Shown: positions 16,618-25,798, counted from the stretch's first letter. The stretch is DNA of 64,000 nt from QHBQ01 sp038230695 (GCA_038230695.1 JBBRMT010000001.1:1-64000); one strand, 5' to 3'. Numbers and translations: made by a program. Notes: a model not told the origin generated them from the letters alone.

Positions 16618-18903
16618 TTACTTCTTGGTGTCGAGGGCGCTGGGATACTGGTAGTTGTTGGAGGCATCCCACATCATCCAACCCCACACGCCATCCTCAC
16701 TGGTGGCCTTTGTTTGCAGGCGAATGACATCGCCAGTGTAAGTCAAGGTGCCATTGAGGGTGAAGTATTGCAACCAGGGGCGATATTTGGCAAAGTTGTC
16801 GCCAGTTTTCGCCAACCGCTGCTGGGCGTAGGCATCTGCCGCCTTGATGATCTCATAGGGGTGGTCGTTGGGGATGTTGAAGCCCTGCTCTCCGGGGCTG
16901 AAGTGCGACGGATAGATCATGGGGGAGACATAATCCAGGTGACTGATGACGTACTCCCAGATCTGGCCGATGTTGCGATTGACTGGTCCTTCAGGCTGGT
17001 CGGGCCACAGGATGTAGCCAAACACATCACCGCTGAGGAAGGTGTCGGTGTAGCGGGTCAGTTCGTAAGCCTTGCTCACGAAACTCTCCACGTACTGCGC
17101 CTTGGTCTGCCACGGGATGTTGTTGCCATTGCCAATCTTGAAGATGGGGTCGCCCTGGCTGGCCGACGTGTCGGAGAGGAAGCGCATATAATCGAGTTGC
17201 ACCTCGTCGAAGCCCATACTCTTGACCTCGTTGATGATGCTGAGGATGTGGTTGACCGAGTCGGGGTTGGTGGGGTCAAGCCACTCCTGGCCCAGACCGC
17301 CGACGATGGGCTTGCCGGTAACGCTGCTCTTCACTGCCAGGTCAGGGCGGTTGTTGACCAGCCCAGGCTCAACGAAGCAGACGATGCGGGCGATAACATA
17401 GAGGTGATGTTGCTGTTGCAACATTTTGACGAAGGCGGGCAGGTCATCGAAGTAGGCAGCGTGGCCCACCTCCTTAGCCAGCGGGATGCTGCTGCTATAT
17501 ACCAGCGCGATGCTGCCGTTGTCCTGGATGTTCAGCACAATCGAATTAACGTCCTTGCTGTCCACCATCTTCAGGCTGTTGCCCAGCAGGTCGGAGCTAG
17601 ATGACCACTCGGCAGTATAGTACAGGCCGTGGACATGGAACTGCTTGAGCGCCACATCCTTGACCATCTCGTGCTGGGTTGGCACTTTGGTTAGCTCGTA
17701 ACCGGAATCCTTGAAGTGCAGCACCGGGTTGGGTGGCAGGCCGTGCAGGGTGTAGTTGCCGTTGGCATCGGTGAAGGTGATCATGTTGCTGGTGGTAATC
17801 GGCTGCTGCAAGAGAGTGGCGGGCGGCGGCGGGGTGGCAGTCGGCGTAGGCGGCGGTGGCGGTGGTGGGGTAAAGGTGGGCGCACCGGGAGCAGCGCTTG
17901 GCACCACATAGATGCGGACAGCGTAGCCGCTATCGGCCTTCGCGTCGGTGGTCTGCACCGGTACCCAGGCATAATCGGTGTCGGGAATGTCCGCGCCAGT
18001 AACCTTCAGGATGGTGCCTTCGGGCAGCAGCCGCACATGGTCCGCGCCATGCTTGGGCGTGGCAGCCAGCCACAAACCATCGGTGTCGGTGCCGAATACA
18101 CGCACGTAGCCGAGGTTAGCGGTGGAGGTGGTCACGGCAGTGGCAGCGGCGGGTGGAGCTGTAGGGGTGAGGTCGGTGGTGGCGGTCAGGTCTGGCGCAG
18201 CGAAAGGCTTGCCGCCATAGTTGAACGAACTGGTTACGGTGGGGGTGGCTTGCAGCGGCGCAGTTGCCGCGCCGCTATCGCTGGGGTAGGCACGCACCAT
18301 CACGTTTGCCAGCGGTTTGCCGCTGGTTGCGTCGGTTACTTTACCGTGGATGGAGTCGGGGATAAGGCTGACCGTGTTGGAGCCAGGGTTTAGCTTGACG
18401 TTCTGGGCTGCGGCATAACCATCGGCGCTAATCGTAATGCTGGCATCGGCATCCAGCTTATTGAAGCTGTACGCGCCGTTACCATCAGTCGCGCCGGAGA
18501 GCGCTCCGCTGGCCTGCTGCACGGCAACGGTTGCGCCCGCCACTGCCGAGCCGTCCCAGGCATTGTTCACCTTGACACTGATTGCTGCGGCGGGCGTGTC
18601 GGTGGATGAGGGGGCGCTGGTGTTGGTGGCGGCTGGGTTGCTACCACTGCCGCCGCTGCTGCTACCATTGCTGCCGCTATTATTCGAGTTGGGGTTTGTG
18701 CTATTGCCTGCGCCTGCTGGCGTAGCTGCGCCATTTGCGCCAGCCTGGCTGCCGGGCGTGTTGGTGGGGCTGCCTGAGTTGCTGGATTGGCTGCTGCCAC
18801 CGAACATATCACAACTCGACAATACCAGGGCGAATACCAGCAACAAACTAATCAATCGCCCATCTTGCAGCAGCCGCTGCGTCATCATGCTATTGCTCTG
18901 CAC
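16618..18903 (-). CDS. Lipoprotein with DUF4015 glycoside-hydrolase-like domain
   Basis: This 761-residue protein has a lipoprotein signal (lipobox LSSC near residue 30), a Ser/Asn/Gly/Pro linker, and two carboxypeptidase-regulatory-like beta-sandwiches (about 108-175 and 178-210). An SH3-like segment lies at about 265-335 (YVRVFGTDTDGLWLAATPKH, YAWVPVQTT). A Pro-rich hinge and a third, partial regulatory repeat (about 385-410) precede the C-terminal DUF4015 barrel (about 425-760; FDEVQLDYMRF and YVSPMIYPSHFSPGE). The GTG start at 18903 has GAGGAG 5 bp upstream; ATG 18888 is an alternative. It probably acts on extracellular or wall glycans at the cell surface; the substrate is unknown. It heads a three-gene run with its paralog and a GNAT. 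Confidence 0.82.
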   Translation of the reverse strand: MQSNSMMTQRLLQDGRLISLLLVFALVLSSCDMFGGSSQSSNSGSPTNTPGSQAGANGAATPAGAGNSTNPNSNNSGSNGSSSGGSGSNPAATNTSAPSSTDTPAAAISVKVNNAWDGSAVAGATVAVQQASGALSGATDGNGAYSFNKLDADASITISADGYAAAQNVKLNPGSNTVSLIPDSIHGKVTDATSGKPLANVMVRAYPSDSGAATAPLQATPTVTSSFNYGGKPFAAPDLTATTDLTPTAPPAAATAVTTSTANLGYVRVFGTDTDGLWLAATPKHGADHVRLLPEGTILKVTGADIPDTDYAWVPVQTTDAKADSGYAVRIYVVPSAAPGAPTFTPPPPPPPTPTATPPPPATLLQQPITTSNMITFTDANGNYTLHGLPPNPVLHFKDSGYELTKVPTQHEMVKDVALKQFHVHGLYYTAEWSSSSDLLGNSLKMVDSKDVNSIVLNIQDNGSIALVYSSSIPLAKEVGHAAYFDDLPAFVKMLQQQHHLYVIARIVCFVEPGLVNNRPDLAVKSSVTGKPIVGGLGQEWLDPTNPDSVNHILSIINEVKSMGFDEVQLDYMRFLSDTSASQGDPIFKIGNGNNIPWQTKAQYVESFVSKAYELTRYTDTFLSGDVFGYILWPDQPEGPVNRNIGQIWEYVISHLDYVSPMIYPSHFSPGEQGFNIPNDHPYEIIKAADAYAQQRLAKTGDNFAKYRPWLQYFTLNGTLTYTGDVIRLQTKATSEDGVWGWMMWDASNNYQYPSALDTKK

Positions 18904-19085
18904 CGTAACTCCTCACTAGCGACGATGGCCCGCCGCCTGGTAAATCTGCTTTGTTCCGTGGTGAATTGCGCGGCTGAATTACCGCTTGCGGCGCTTATTA
19001 TCCCTTACCTGCAGGAATCTGTCAAGCTACGTGTGAAAATATGTTATACTTTTGCCGCATAAGAACTATACGGCGGAGGTCATGG

Positions 19086-19514
19086 ATGGGGTTTGCAATC
19101 ATTTCGATTTTGCTACTGGGGTTGGTGTTGGCACTGATACTTGTACATCTGGCAATTAGCCGCTTGGTGCTGCGCCAGCCCGACTGGGGAGGGGGCGAGA
19201 AGCTGGCTGCGTTGGCTGCCTCAGCCTTCCTGCTTGGCACCTTCTGGCTGGCCTTTGGTGGCCTCTACCTGATCATTCTTGATACCCAGAATCCGCCTGT
19301 CGCATACCCCTGGGGGGGCATCCTCGCCTTCCTGGCCTCACCGCCCTCCTACATCTTTACCCAGGTGCGCGGCATAGATTTCTTCCAGTGCTTCTACAAC
19401 GGCAACGGGGCTTGTGATCCGGTGCAATTTGTCGGCCCCGCGCTGCTCACCTTCACATTGCTGCTGGCGCTCAGTGGCCTGCTCGTGTTGCGGCGGAGAA
19501 AAGTTGCAACTTGA
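19086..19514 (+). CDS. Hypothetical three-helix membrane protein
   Basis: This 142-residue protein has hydrophobic segments at about 3-28, 40-65 and 115-136. Between the last two is a loop that includes FFQCFYNGNGACDPVQF with two Cys, perhaps a disulfide outside the membrane. GGAGG lies about 9 bp before ATG 19086. No family recognised. It ends 7 bp before the stop of the convergent ABC permease gene. Confidence 0.6.
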   Translation: MGFAIISILLLGLVLALILVHLAISRLVLRQPDWGGGEKLAALAASAFLLGTFWLAFGGLYLIILDTQNPPVAYPWGGILAFLASPPSYIFTQVRGIDFFQCFYNGNGACDPVQFVGPALLTFTLLLALSGLLVLRRRKVAT

Positions 19515-19521
19515 TAGCAGG

Positions 19522-20385
19522 TCAATCCCAATCAATCAGCCAGTGTTCAAGCCAGCCCACTCCAACATAAGCGAATATCGCCAGACTGGTCATAGTGATG
19601 GCGGCAGCAAAGAGCATCGCCGAGTCGAAGTTGGTGCGGGCCATAGTCATCAGAAAGCCGAGGCCGGAGTCGGAAGAGATAAACTCGCCGATAATTGCGC
19701 CAGTTAGCGAGAGGGTCAGGCCCATACGGATACCGGCTAGCAAGGTGTGCAGTGCCAGCGGTATCTCTACGTGGCGGAGTGCCTGCCAGCGGCCCGCGCC
19801 CATCGTATACGAGGCATCCACCAGATCCTTATCCACCGAACGCAGCCCGGCGGTAGTGTTGACCAGGATGGGAAAGAAGACGATCAGGGCGCAGATGATC
19901 ACCTTCGAGGAGAGGCCGAGGCCGAACCAGAGTACCAGCAGCGGGGCAAGCGCCAGCATCGGCATCGCCTGGGTTGCGGCGATGTAAGGGCCAAGCACCC
20001 GCGAGAGCAGCGCCGAGCGCGACAACAGATAACCAAGCGTCGAGCCGATTACGAACGCGGCAGCGAAGCCGAGCAAGGCTTCCGATAGCGTCGCGCCCAA
20101 ATGCTTCCACAGATCGCCAGTTTGCACAAACTGGGCGAAGGCCAGCCATACCTCCGGCGGCGTAGGCACCATAAAGTCAGGCACCACCCGTGCCGCAGTT
20201 ACCCACCACCATACTAGCATAGTGATTAGTAGGGCGCTGATCACCGGCCAGAAGCGGCTACGCTCTAGCCATTTGACCATGCGCTTGCGACGGGGGGCAG
20301 GAACGACAATCGGCGCAGGCACACTGGTGGCACGGGGTGGCAGCGGGCTTGCTTCTATCTGTTTCTCCAGCGCTGGGCTGCTCAA
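19522..20385 (-). CDS. ABC transporter permease (SsuC/TauC/ThiX-like)
   Basis: This 287-residue inner-membrane permease has about six helices and the EAA signature for contact with the ATPase (YTMGAGRWQALRHVEIPLA). Permeases of this class import sulfonates, nitrate, bicarbonate or pyrimidine precursors of thiamine. The TTG start (20385) is preceded by AGGGAAAG. It follows the NMT1/SsuA-like binding lipoprotein gene, so the two are probably one system. No ATP-binding-protein gene is adjacent; it may be shared or encoded elsewhere. The substrate cannot be decided from sequence. Confidence 0.85.
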   Translation of the reverse strand: MSSPALEKQIEASPLPPRATSVPAPIVVPAPRRKRMVKWLERSRFWPVISALLITMLVWWWVTAARVVPDFMVPTPPEVWLAFAQFVQTGDLWKHLGATLSEALLGFAAAFVIGSTLGYLLSRSALLSRVLGPYIAATQAMPMLALAPLLVLWFGLGLSSKVIICALIVFFPILVNTTAGLRSVDKDLVDASYTMGAGRWQALRHVEIPLALHTLLAGIRMGLTLSLTGAIIGEFISSDSGLGFLMTMARTNFDSAMLFAAAITMTSLAIFAYVGVGWLEHWLIDWD

Positions 20386-20541
20386 CTTTCCCTACTTTCT
20401 AGCAACGGCGGCTCCCACGCAAGCGGATAGATAGATTTTGCGCGGCGAATAATCGCTATTATAGCGCAAACCCACGCGAAACGCATAGTTCCCGCACAGC
20501 GACAGGTGGGTTACTAGTTATTGGATGGCTAGATACCCTAA

Positions 20542-20568
20542 CCAGGGCGGGCCACCGCCCGCCCCTAA
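20542..20568. repeat. Dispersed GC-rich palindromic repeat
   Basis: CAGGGCGGGCCACCGCCCGC followed by CCCTAAG lies between the binding-protein gene and the permease gene. It is the CGTAGGGGCG family in inverse orientation. Confidence 0.65.
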
Positions 20569-20587
20569 GATTACCCCATAACTTGTA

Positions 20588-21910
20588 TCACACCTCACAG
20601 CGACAAGACGGGACAATCATGCCCTGCCGCCATCGGCATAAAGGCTTGGTTGCCTCGACGAACTTGTTGGTGTAGAAGGTAGTCGGGTCAGCAGTGATGG
20701 TAATCAGGTTCAGCGATTTAAGCAGATCCTGACTGGCCTGCCAGCCCGCCGGGTCAGACCAGCCGAGCGGGTGGCCGCTGGGCGGCTGCTCGTAATCGAG
20801 CGTCGCGGTCATCACATCGCGCTGCACCGCCACCTTGTCAGGGCTGATGGTTAGTTGCTTTAGCGATATGTCGAACGCGCCGCTGGGATCGCTCAACGTA
20901 TCCTGCAACCCGTGCTGAGTGGCGCTAATGAAAGCCTGCACGATTTCGGGGTGTTGCTGCATCAGGGTGTCGCCCACCGCGATACCACTGGAGATGAGAC
21001 TGCCGCTGCTGGGCAGTTGCAGGGTCTGCACCTTGTAGCCCAACGCCCGCATCTGCACCGCCTCGTTGGATATGAATGTAAAGGCAATATCTACCCGCTT
21101 GCTGCTCAAAGCTTCGACCTCGTTGAAGCCAATCTGGGTTTCGGTTACATCCTTGTCGGTCAAGCCACCCGCTTTGAGCATTGCCTCCATGCCGACGTAA
21201 GTAGGGCTGCCCGCCGCCGAGTAGCCGATGCTGTGGCCCTTCAGGTCGGCAGGGGTCTTCAGGGTGAAGCCGCCGCTGGTGAGGGCCAATGCACCCACTG
21301 GATACTTCTGGAACAGGGCCATTACGTAGGTGATGTTCGCGCCCTTCAGCCGCGCAGGGATAATCGCATCGCCACTGGCTGAGGCAAACTGGATCTGCTG
21401 TCCATCGCTGAGAAGCTGATAGATGTTGGCGATCTGGCTATAATTGAACGATACATCCAGGCAGGCGGCGGTGTAGTAGCCCTTCGCCGCTGCTACATAG
21501 AAAGGCGCATCGCTCACGCTGGGGGTGAAGCCGGTCGCCATCACGATTTTGGTGGGTGCGGTGCAGGCGCTGGATGTCGTACCAGCAGTGCCAGTTATGG
21601 CCGGGGTTGTCACAGCCGTGCTAGTCATCGCCATTGTAGGGCCAGCGGTAGCTGCTATCGCCGCAGTAGCAGTCATTGCCATGGTCGGCGTACCCATTGC
21701 GCCAGTCATAACCGCTGTGGTGGTCATCACCGCAGTAGCCGCCGCTGCGCCGCCGGTTGCAGTGGCGAGGGCCACTGCTGCGCCGCTGGTTGTAGTAGCA
21801 GATGCGCTGGTGGGAGCGGGGATGGCAGTGGGGGCGCTGCTATTGCCACCGCAGGCAGCCAGCAATGCCAGGCAAATAAACAGGGATAGAACCGAAAACA
21901 ACTTATGCAA
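20588..21910 (-). CDS. ABC transporter substrate-binding lipoprotein (NMT1/SsuA-like)
   Basis: This 440-residue lipoprotein has a lipobox (LLAACGG) about 20 residues in, then about 100 residues of Ala/Thr/Met low complexity, then the periplasmic-binding fold. KIVMATGFTPSVSDAPFYVA, YYTAACLDVSFNYSQ, and AADLKGHSIGYSAAG-like strands match the NMT1/THI5 and SsuA class. TTG 21910 is preferred as start, because AAGGAGG is 5 bp upstream; an upstream ATG (21958) would place that ribosome site inside the gene. Clear stacking residues for a pyrimidine ligand are not obvious, so the ligand is unknown. It lies upstream of the permease. Confidence 0.85.
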   Translation of the reverse strand: MHKLFSVLSLFICLALLAACGGNSSAPTAIPAPTSASATTTSGAAVALATATGGAAAATAVMTTTAVMTGAMGTPTMAMTATAAIAATAGPTMAMTSTAVTTPAITGTAGTTSSACTAPTKIVMATGFTPSVSDAPFYVAAAKGYYTAACLDVSFNYSQIANIYQLLSDGQQIQFASASGDAIIPARLKGANITYVMALFQKYPVGALALTSGGFTLKTPADLKGHSIGYSAAGSPTYVGMEAMLKAGGLTDKDVTETQIGFNEVEALSSKRVDIAFTFISNEAVQMRALGYKVQTLQLPSSGSLISSGIAVGDTLMQQHPEIVQAFISATQHGLQDTLSDPSGAFDISLKQLTISPDKVAVQRDVMTATLDYEQPPSGHPLGWSDPAGWQASQDLLKSLNLITITADPTTFYTNKFVEATKPLCRWRQGMIVPSCRCEV

Positions 21911-22088
21911 AGCTTCCTCCTTCAGACTCTCAATAAATTGTATGCCTCTAGCAGTCACTCCGAATGACTATGTGCTGAGGCAGATGGTCACACGTAACGG
22001 CCCAGGCGCAATGCAGGTAGAACTGCCCGCTCAATGCCTGCAAGCAAAAAGATTATAACATAGGCTCGCTCATAATATCAAGTGGCTA

Positions 22089-22118
22089 TTGCTAAAACGC
22101 CGCTTTTTATGTTATAAT
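22089..22118 (+). promoter_or_regulatory. Promoter candidate
   Basis: TTGCTA (22089-22094) and TATAAT (22113-22118) lie 18 bp apart. It would give a leader of about 155 nt before the ChrB-like gene. Confidence 0.4.
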
Positions 22119-22233
22119 GAGATGAGCAATGATGTTTTATTCTTAACAAGAATATATTAGAAAGGGATTTAGCCTACTTTCTACTTCAAAGAATATTCCA
22201 CATCCTCCTCACCATGCGGCGGGGTAACTCTGC

Positions 22234-22239
22234 TATAAT
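22234..22239 (+). promoter_or_regulatory. -10 element before the ChrB-like gene
   Basis: TATAAT 40 bp before the ATG at 22279, without a clear -35. Confidence 0.35.
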
Positions 22240-22278
22240 AACCCTACGGGCAACAACATAAAACTGGAGGGTAAGATA

Positions 22279-22734
22279 ATGAAATGGGTAACACGTCAAG
22301 GGGTACGGCTGGATCGCACCGCCTGCACCTGGCTGATTCGTCGTTACATTGACCGGCAGGCGGAGATTAGTTATGTGGAAGCGGAGGCGATCCCTACAGC
22401 AGTGCAGGAAGGCGCATTGCCGTTCCATAACACCACCTCGGAGGACGCGGATATGGAGCGCACCAGCTTCGACCAGCTGCTTGCCGAGTACAAGTTGGAT
22501 CAGCAGGATAGCGCCCTCACCTTGCTGGGAGCGATCCTACGCGGCGCAGAGCTACGCGAAGCCGATGCGCCATCTGAGTCGGCGGGGCTGGAAGCGATTG
22601 CCCAGGGTATAAACGCGCTGTCGCACAACGATGACGAGATGGTGACGCTGGCAATGCCGCTATTCGATGCGCTATATGCCTATTGCAAGCGCAAAGCCGA
22701 GGGCCGCAGCGGGTGGGCCAATCAAGAAATGTGA
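22279..22734 (+). CDS. ChrB-like (chromate-resistance C-terminal domain) protein
   Basis: This 151-residue protein matches the C-terminal domain of ChrB. KWVTRQGVRLDRTACTWLIR is the signature start, the central SEDADMERTSFDQLL segment holds acidic and polar residues, and LFDALYAYCKRK ends the domain. The N-terminal regulatory part of canonical ChrB is absent. Stand-alone forms often occur beside chromate or MFS transporters; their role is not settled. GGAGGG lies about 7 bp before ATG 22279. A second copy (25311-25763) shares the fold and flanks the MFS gene. Confidence 0.8.
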   Translation: MKWVTRQGVRLDRTACTWLIRRYIDRQAEISYVEAEAIPTAVQEGALPFHNTTSEDADMERTSFDQLLAEYKLDQQDSALTLLGAILRGAELREADAPSESAGLEAIAQGINALSHNDDEMVTLAMPLFDALYAYCKRKAEGRSGWANQEM

Positions 22735-22776
22735 ACAGGTAGGTTACGTCAATTTGCTGGGGAGATGGTGTATCTT

Positions 22777-22806
22777 CGTAGGGGCGAACCGTTGTTCGCC
22801 TTGGTC
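22777..22806. repeat. Dispersed GC-rich palindromic repeat
   Basis: CGTAGGGGCGAACCGTTGTT followed by CGCCTTGGTC is a copy with a changed stem centre. Confidence 0.6.
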
Positions 22807-22840
22807 TATTAACAATTCGTCAAGCAGCTGAAGTGTTATC

Positions 22841-22870
22841 CGTAGTGGCGGGCGGCTGCCCGCCCTGGTG
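22841..22870. repeat. Dispersed GC-rich palindromic repeat
   Basis: CGTAGTGGCGGGCGGCTGCC followed by CGCCCTGGTG, the second copy in this 200-bp gap and in the same orientation as the first. Confidence 0.65.
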
Positions 22871-22934
22871 CAATTTACACCATCTGCGCGGCTAATTGGT
22901 CTAACAAGTTAAGAGGAATGGGGAGCGATACACA

Positions 22935-23768
22935 ATGGTTGAAGGCTGGCAGCGCCATCAGGACTGGTTCTGGGAGGGCAATGTACAAGCCCGCGTGCTG
23001 GCATATATGGAGGAAGAGGGCTTCACTATCCTCAGCCTCGGCGACCCATCGCCCGCCGAGCAAGGGGTGGAGATTGCCGCCGAGCGTAACGCAGAGCAGC
23101 AGGTTAGCCATCGCCTGGTTAGCGTGCGCGGCTGGCCCAGTGCGCTGTACACCAGGGGTTCGCTGGCGGGCCAGCCACGCTCCGCATCGCCAGAGGTGAT
23201 CGCTCGCAGTTGGATTGCCCAGGCGTTGCTCGACCTGGCGCTGGTAAGGGGCAGCGACCCCGATGTTGAACTCAGCCTGGCGTTGCCCGCGATGGCAAGC
23301 TACATCCGCTATTTGCAGCGGCTACGCTGGTTCCTGGCCGCGGCGCGAACTTCAATCTATCTGGTGGCGCAGGATGGTCGAGTTGCTGTCACCCCGCCGG
23401 GAGCATCGCCGGTCAGCGCGGTAGCCGCTACACCGGCCGTGCGGGTAATCGGGCAGCGACGCAAGGTGGGTTTGCCGGGGGCATCGCGGATGCGGCTGCC
23501 GCTACTTCATGCCCTGATCAGCGCGGGAGGCGAAGCGGTGCGGAGCGCGGTGATCACCAGTGTGGCCCGCTGGTTCCCCAATCTTGCCCAACCGCTGCCC
23601 AGCGAGTTTGGACAGCGCCTATCGGTAGCGCAAACAATGTTGCAAACCGAAGGGATGACCATGCTGAAGGGGCGGGGCATCTGGCAGATCACCGACGCAG
23701 GCCGCGAGTTCTATGCTGGCAACTGGCATGAATGGCGGCTTAAGTCGGGCCTGGGCGTAGAGGAGTAG
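22935..23768 (+). CDS. Uncharacterised protein, nuclease-like N-terminus and winged-helix C-terminus
   Basis: This 277-residue protein starts with RHQDWFWEGNVQARVLAYME and GFTILSLGDPSPAEQGVEIA, a fold pattern seen in predicted PD-(D/E)XK-like proteins, followed by RLVSVRGWPS and WIAQALLDLALVRGSDPDVE. A PD-(D/E)XK catalytic set cannot be confirmed: Glu in GVEIAA is present but the expected (D/E)xK strand reads LVSVRG. The C-terminal 85 residues (MRLPLLHALISAGGEAVRSA, then IWQITDAGREFYAGN) resemble the winged helix of Mrr-like proteins. The start ATG 22935 has GGGGAG about 10 bp upstream. It sits between a ChrB-like gene and an MFS gene. Function unknown. Confidence 0.6.
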   Translation: MVEGWQRHQDWFWEGNVQARVLAYMEEEGFTILSLGDPSPAEQGVEIAAERNAEQQVSHRLVSVRGWPSALYTRGSLAGQPRSASPEVIARSWIAQALLDLALVRGSDPDVELSLALPAMASYIRYLQRLRWFLAAARTSIYLVAQDGRVAVTPPGASPVSAVAATPAVRVIGQRRKVGLPGASRMRLPLLHALISAGGEAVRSAVITSVARWFPNLAQPLPSEFGQRLSVAQTMLQTEGMTMLKGRGIWQITDAGREFYAGNWHEWRLKSGLGVEE

Positions 23769-23789
23769 CAGGACGCACTGGGCAACTGA

Positions 23790-23815
23790 GCGGGATAAAT
23801 CCCGCCCTTACATGG
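23790..23815. repeat. Short palindromic repeat
   Basis: GAGCGGGATAAATCCCGCCC followed by TTACAT resembles the CGTAGGGGCG family but with a shorter stem. A second short palindrome, GCGCATATTTATTGCGC, follows at about 23829. Confidence 0.4.
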
Positions 23816-23849
23816 ATTGGCGTGGAAGCGCATATTTATTGCGCCCGCC

Positions 23850-25154
23850 CTACTTTGCAGCAATCTCGACCTTGACCACATCAGGCTTGATTATATCAGC
23901 CTTCTGGAAGCGCCCGCTGGCAAGGAAGAGCAGCAATGCCGCCGCAAAGGAGATTAGAGCGCCAAACTCGAAGGTTGCCGCTGGCCCATAGGCGTACCAC
24001 AGCCAGCCACCCAGCGCGTTGGCAGGCAGGGCGGCAAAGCCAGTCATGCCATTAAACCAGCCCATTGCCGTGCCGCGTTGCCCTTTGGGGATCAGGTCGG
24101 AGACCAGCGCCTTGCCCACACCCTCGGTCGCCGCAGCGTACACGCCATAGAGCAGAAACAGCGCCCAGGGTTGCCATGTTTCTGTTGCGGCGGCCCAGCC
24201 CATGTACACCAGGCCGAAGGAGAGGTAGCCAGCGATCAGCACCGGGGTGCGGCCATAGCGGTCGCTGAGAACGCCAAGCGGGGTGGCAAGCAACGCGTAC
24301 ACCACATTGTAGCCAAAGTAGACCAGCGGCACCGCTTCGAGTAGACCCATCAGCCCTTCGGTGCGAAGAAAAATGAACGCATCCGACGAGTTGCCCAGGG
24401 CAAACAGGGTGGAGATAAAGGTAAATATCCAAAACGGTGCGCCCAGGCCGCCCAACCGCTGCCAGAGCGGAAGTGCAGGGGCAGATGGCTTGACCGCTAC
24501 AACGCTTATCTCGCGGCGCGGTTCGCGCAGGAAGAAGATCAGCACCAGCACACTGAGTATACCTGGCACCACCGTCCAGGCAAAGACCAGGCGCAGGTTC
24601 TGGAAGTTGAGACCGAGGATGATCGCAGCCAGCAGTGGGCCGAGCGCCGCTCCGAGGGTGTCCATCGCCCGATGGAAGCCGAACGCCTTGCCGCGGTAAG
24701 CCGGATCGGTAGCATCGGCAATCATCGCGTCACGGGGGCTACCGCGCATACCCTTGCCGGTACGGTCGAGGAAGATGAGGCCGAGCGCCTGCGGCCACGA
24801 GGATACCAACGATAGTAGCGGCTTGGCTGCATTGGAGAGGCCATAACCGAACAGGATCAGCGGTTTGCGCTGCCTGCTGTCGGCCAGCCGACCGGAGAAA
24901 ATCTTGACAATGCTGGCGGTACTCTCGGCAATGCCCTCGATTAGCCCGGCCAGCACGATGGGCGTGTTTAGCACGACCACCAGAAAGAGGATGCGTAGCG
25001 GAACAATCATCTCGCTGCTGATGTCGGTAAACAGGCTGACCATACCCAGCACAAACACGTTACGGGTCAACCCGGCAAATAGCCGCTCTCGCAGCGAACG
25101 CGGAGCCACAGCTTTTTCAGCCGTTTCAGTCGTTTCCACCTTATCAGTTTCCAT
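23850..25154 (-). CDS. Major facilitator superfamily transporter
   Basis: This 434-residue protein has about 12 membrane helices. The first-half loop motif reads IFSGRLADSRQRKPLILFGYG and the second-half loop GVLSDRYGRTPVLIAG, both typical of drug/H+ antiporters. GSPRDAMIADATDPAYRGKA contains the usual conserved acidic and Arg residues. The gene is flanked by two ChrB-like genes, so the substrate may be an oxyanion or toxic metal, but MFS proteins cannot be assigned from sequence. ATG 25154 is divergent from the second ChrB-like gene and shares a short promoter region (TATAAT on the minus strand at 25207-25212). Confidence 0.85.
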   Translation of the reverse strand: METDKVETTETAEKAVAPRSLRERLFAGLTRNVFVLGMVSLFTDISSEMIVPLRILFLVVVLNTPIVLAGLIEGIAESTASIVKIFSGRLADSRQRKPLILFGYGLSNAAKPLLSLVSSWPQALGLIFLDRTGKGMRGSPRDAMIADATDPAYRGKAFGFHRAMDTLGAALGPLLAAIILGLNFQNLRLVFAWTVVPGILSVLVLIFFLREPRREISVVAVKPSAPALPLWQRLGGLGAPFWIFTFISTLFALGNSSDAFIFLRTEGLMGLLEAVPLVYFGYNVVYALLATPLGVLSDRYGRTPVLIAGYLSFGLVYMGWAAATETWQPWALFLLYGVYAAATEGVGKALVSDLIPKGQRGTAMGWFNGMTGFAALPANALGGWLWYAYGPAATFEFGALISFAAALLLFLASGRFQKADIIKPDVVKVEIAAK

Positions 25155-25310
25155 GCTCGATGCGTTCCTGTTCTAAATGGATTGACGGCGTACTGCGTCG
25201 GCGCATATTATACGCCAGATTGCGCCAGCTTTCCAGCCTTGTCTCATCCCGCCTTGATTGGCGATAATGGCCCTGTCCAAACCCTATCACTCAGAGAGGA
25301 GACTTTATAC

Positions 25311-25763
25311 ATGAAGTGGATTACTCGTGAACACGTCAGGATTGATCGGGTTGCCATCCCCTGGCTAGTCAAGAAGTTCGTTGACCCCGATGCCGAGTTC
25401 ATCTTCGCCCCCCGCGAGGAGGTGCTGGCGCAGGCCGAGGCGACCCACGCCACCCCATTCGATATACCGGGGGTTGAGTTGAGCCACCACGACGACAAGT
25501 GCGGCTTCGATGCCTTCATTGCCAAATACAACCTCACCGACCCCGCCCTGCTACGCGTGGCCGACATTGTGCGCGGCGCGGATGTGGCAGCCTGGAAGGG
25601 TAAGTTCCCCGAATCGGCAGGGATAGAGGCGATCGCCCACGGCTACTTCCTGCTCAACCTGCCTGATCAGCAGGTACTCGATCTGGAATGTCCGCTCTAC
25701 GACGCGCTCTATCGCTACTGCCAGGACAAGATCGAGAAGCAAGCGGCCACGCCGCAAAGTTGA
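25311..25763 (+). CDS. ChrB-like (chromate-resistance C-terminal domain) protein, second copy
   Basis: This 150-residue protein is the paralog of the gene at 22279. It has KWITREHVRIDRVAIPWLVK at the N-terminus, PDAEFIFAPREEV, GVELSHHDDKCGFDAFIAKY with His, His, Asp, Asp and Cys as candidate metal or substrate ligands, and LYDALYRYCQDK at the end. The HHDDKC set is replaced by SEDADME in the first copy, which suggests the two differ in function. AGAGGAG lies 10 bp before ATG 25311; an in-frame ATG at 25182 would overlap the divergent promoter. A 12-bp hairpin follows. Confidence 0.82.
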   Translation: MKWITREHVRIDRVAIPWLVKKFVDPDAEFIFAPREEVLAQAEATHATPFDIPGVELSHHDDKCGFDAFIAKYNLTDPALLRVADIVRGADVAAWKGKFPESAGIEAIAHGYFLLNLPDQQVLDLECPLYDALYRYCQDKIEKQAATPQS

Positions 25764-25798
25764 CGCATTACAACCGTGCTGATACAATGTGCGTTATG

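Larger units (their letters stand above)
21911..22278. other. Divergent intergenic region
   Basis: No gene is visible between the binding-protein gene and the ChrB-like gene. It contains the promoter candidate 22089-22118 and a lone -10 at 22234-22239 for the ChrB-like gene. Confidence 0.5.
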
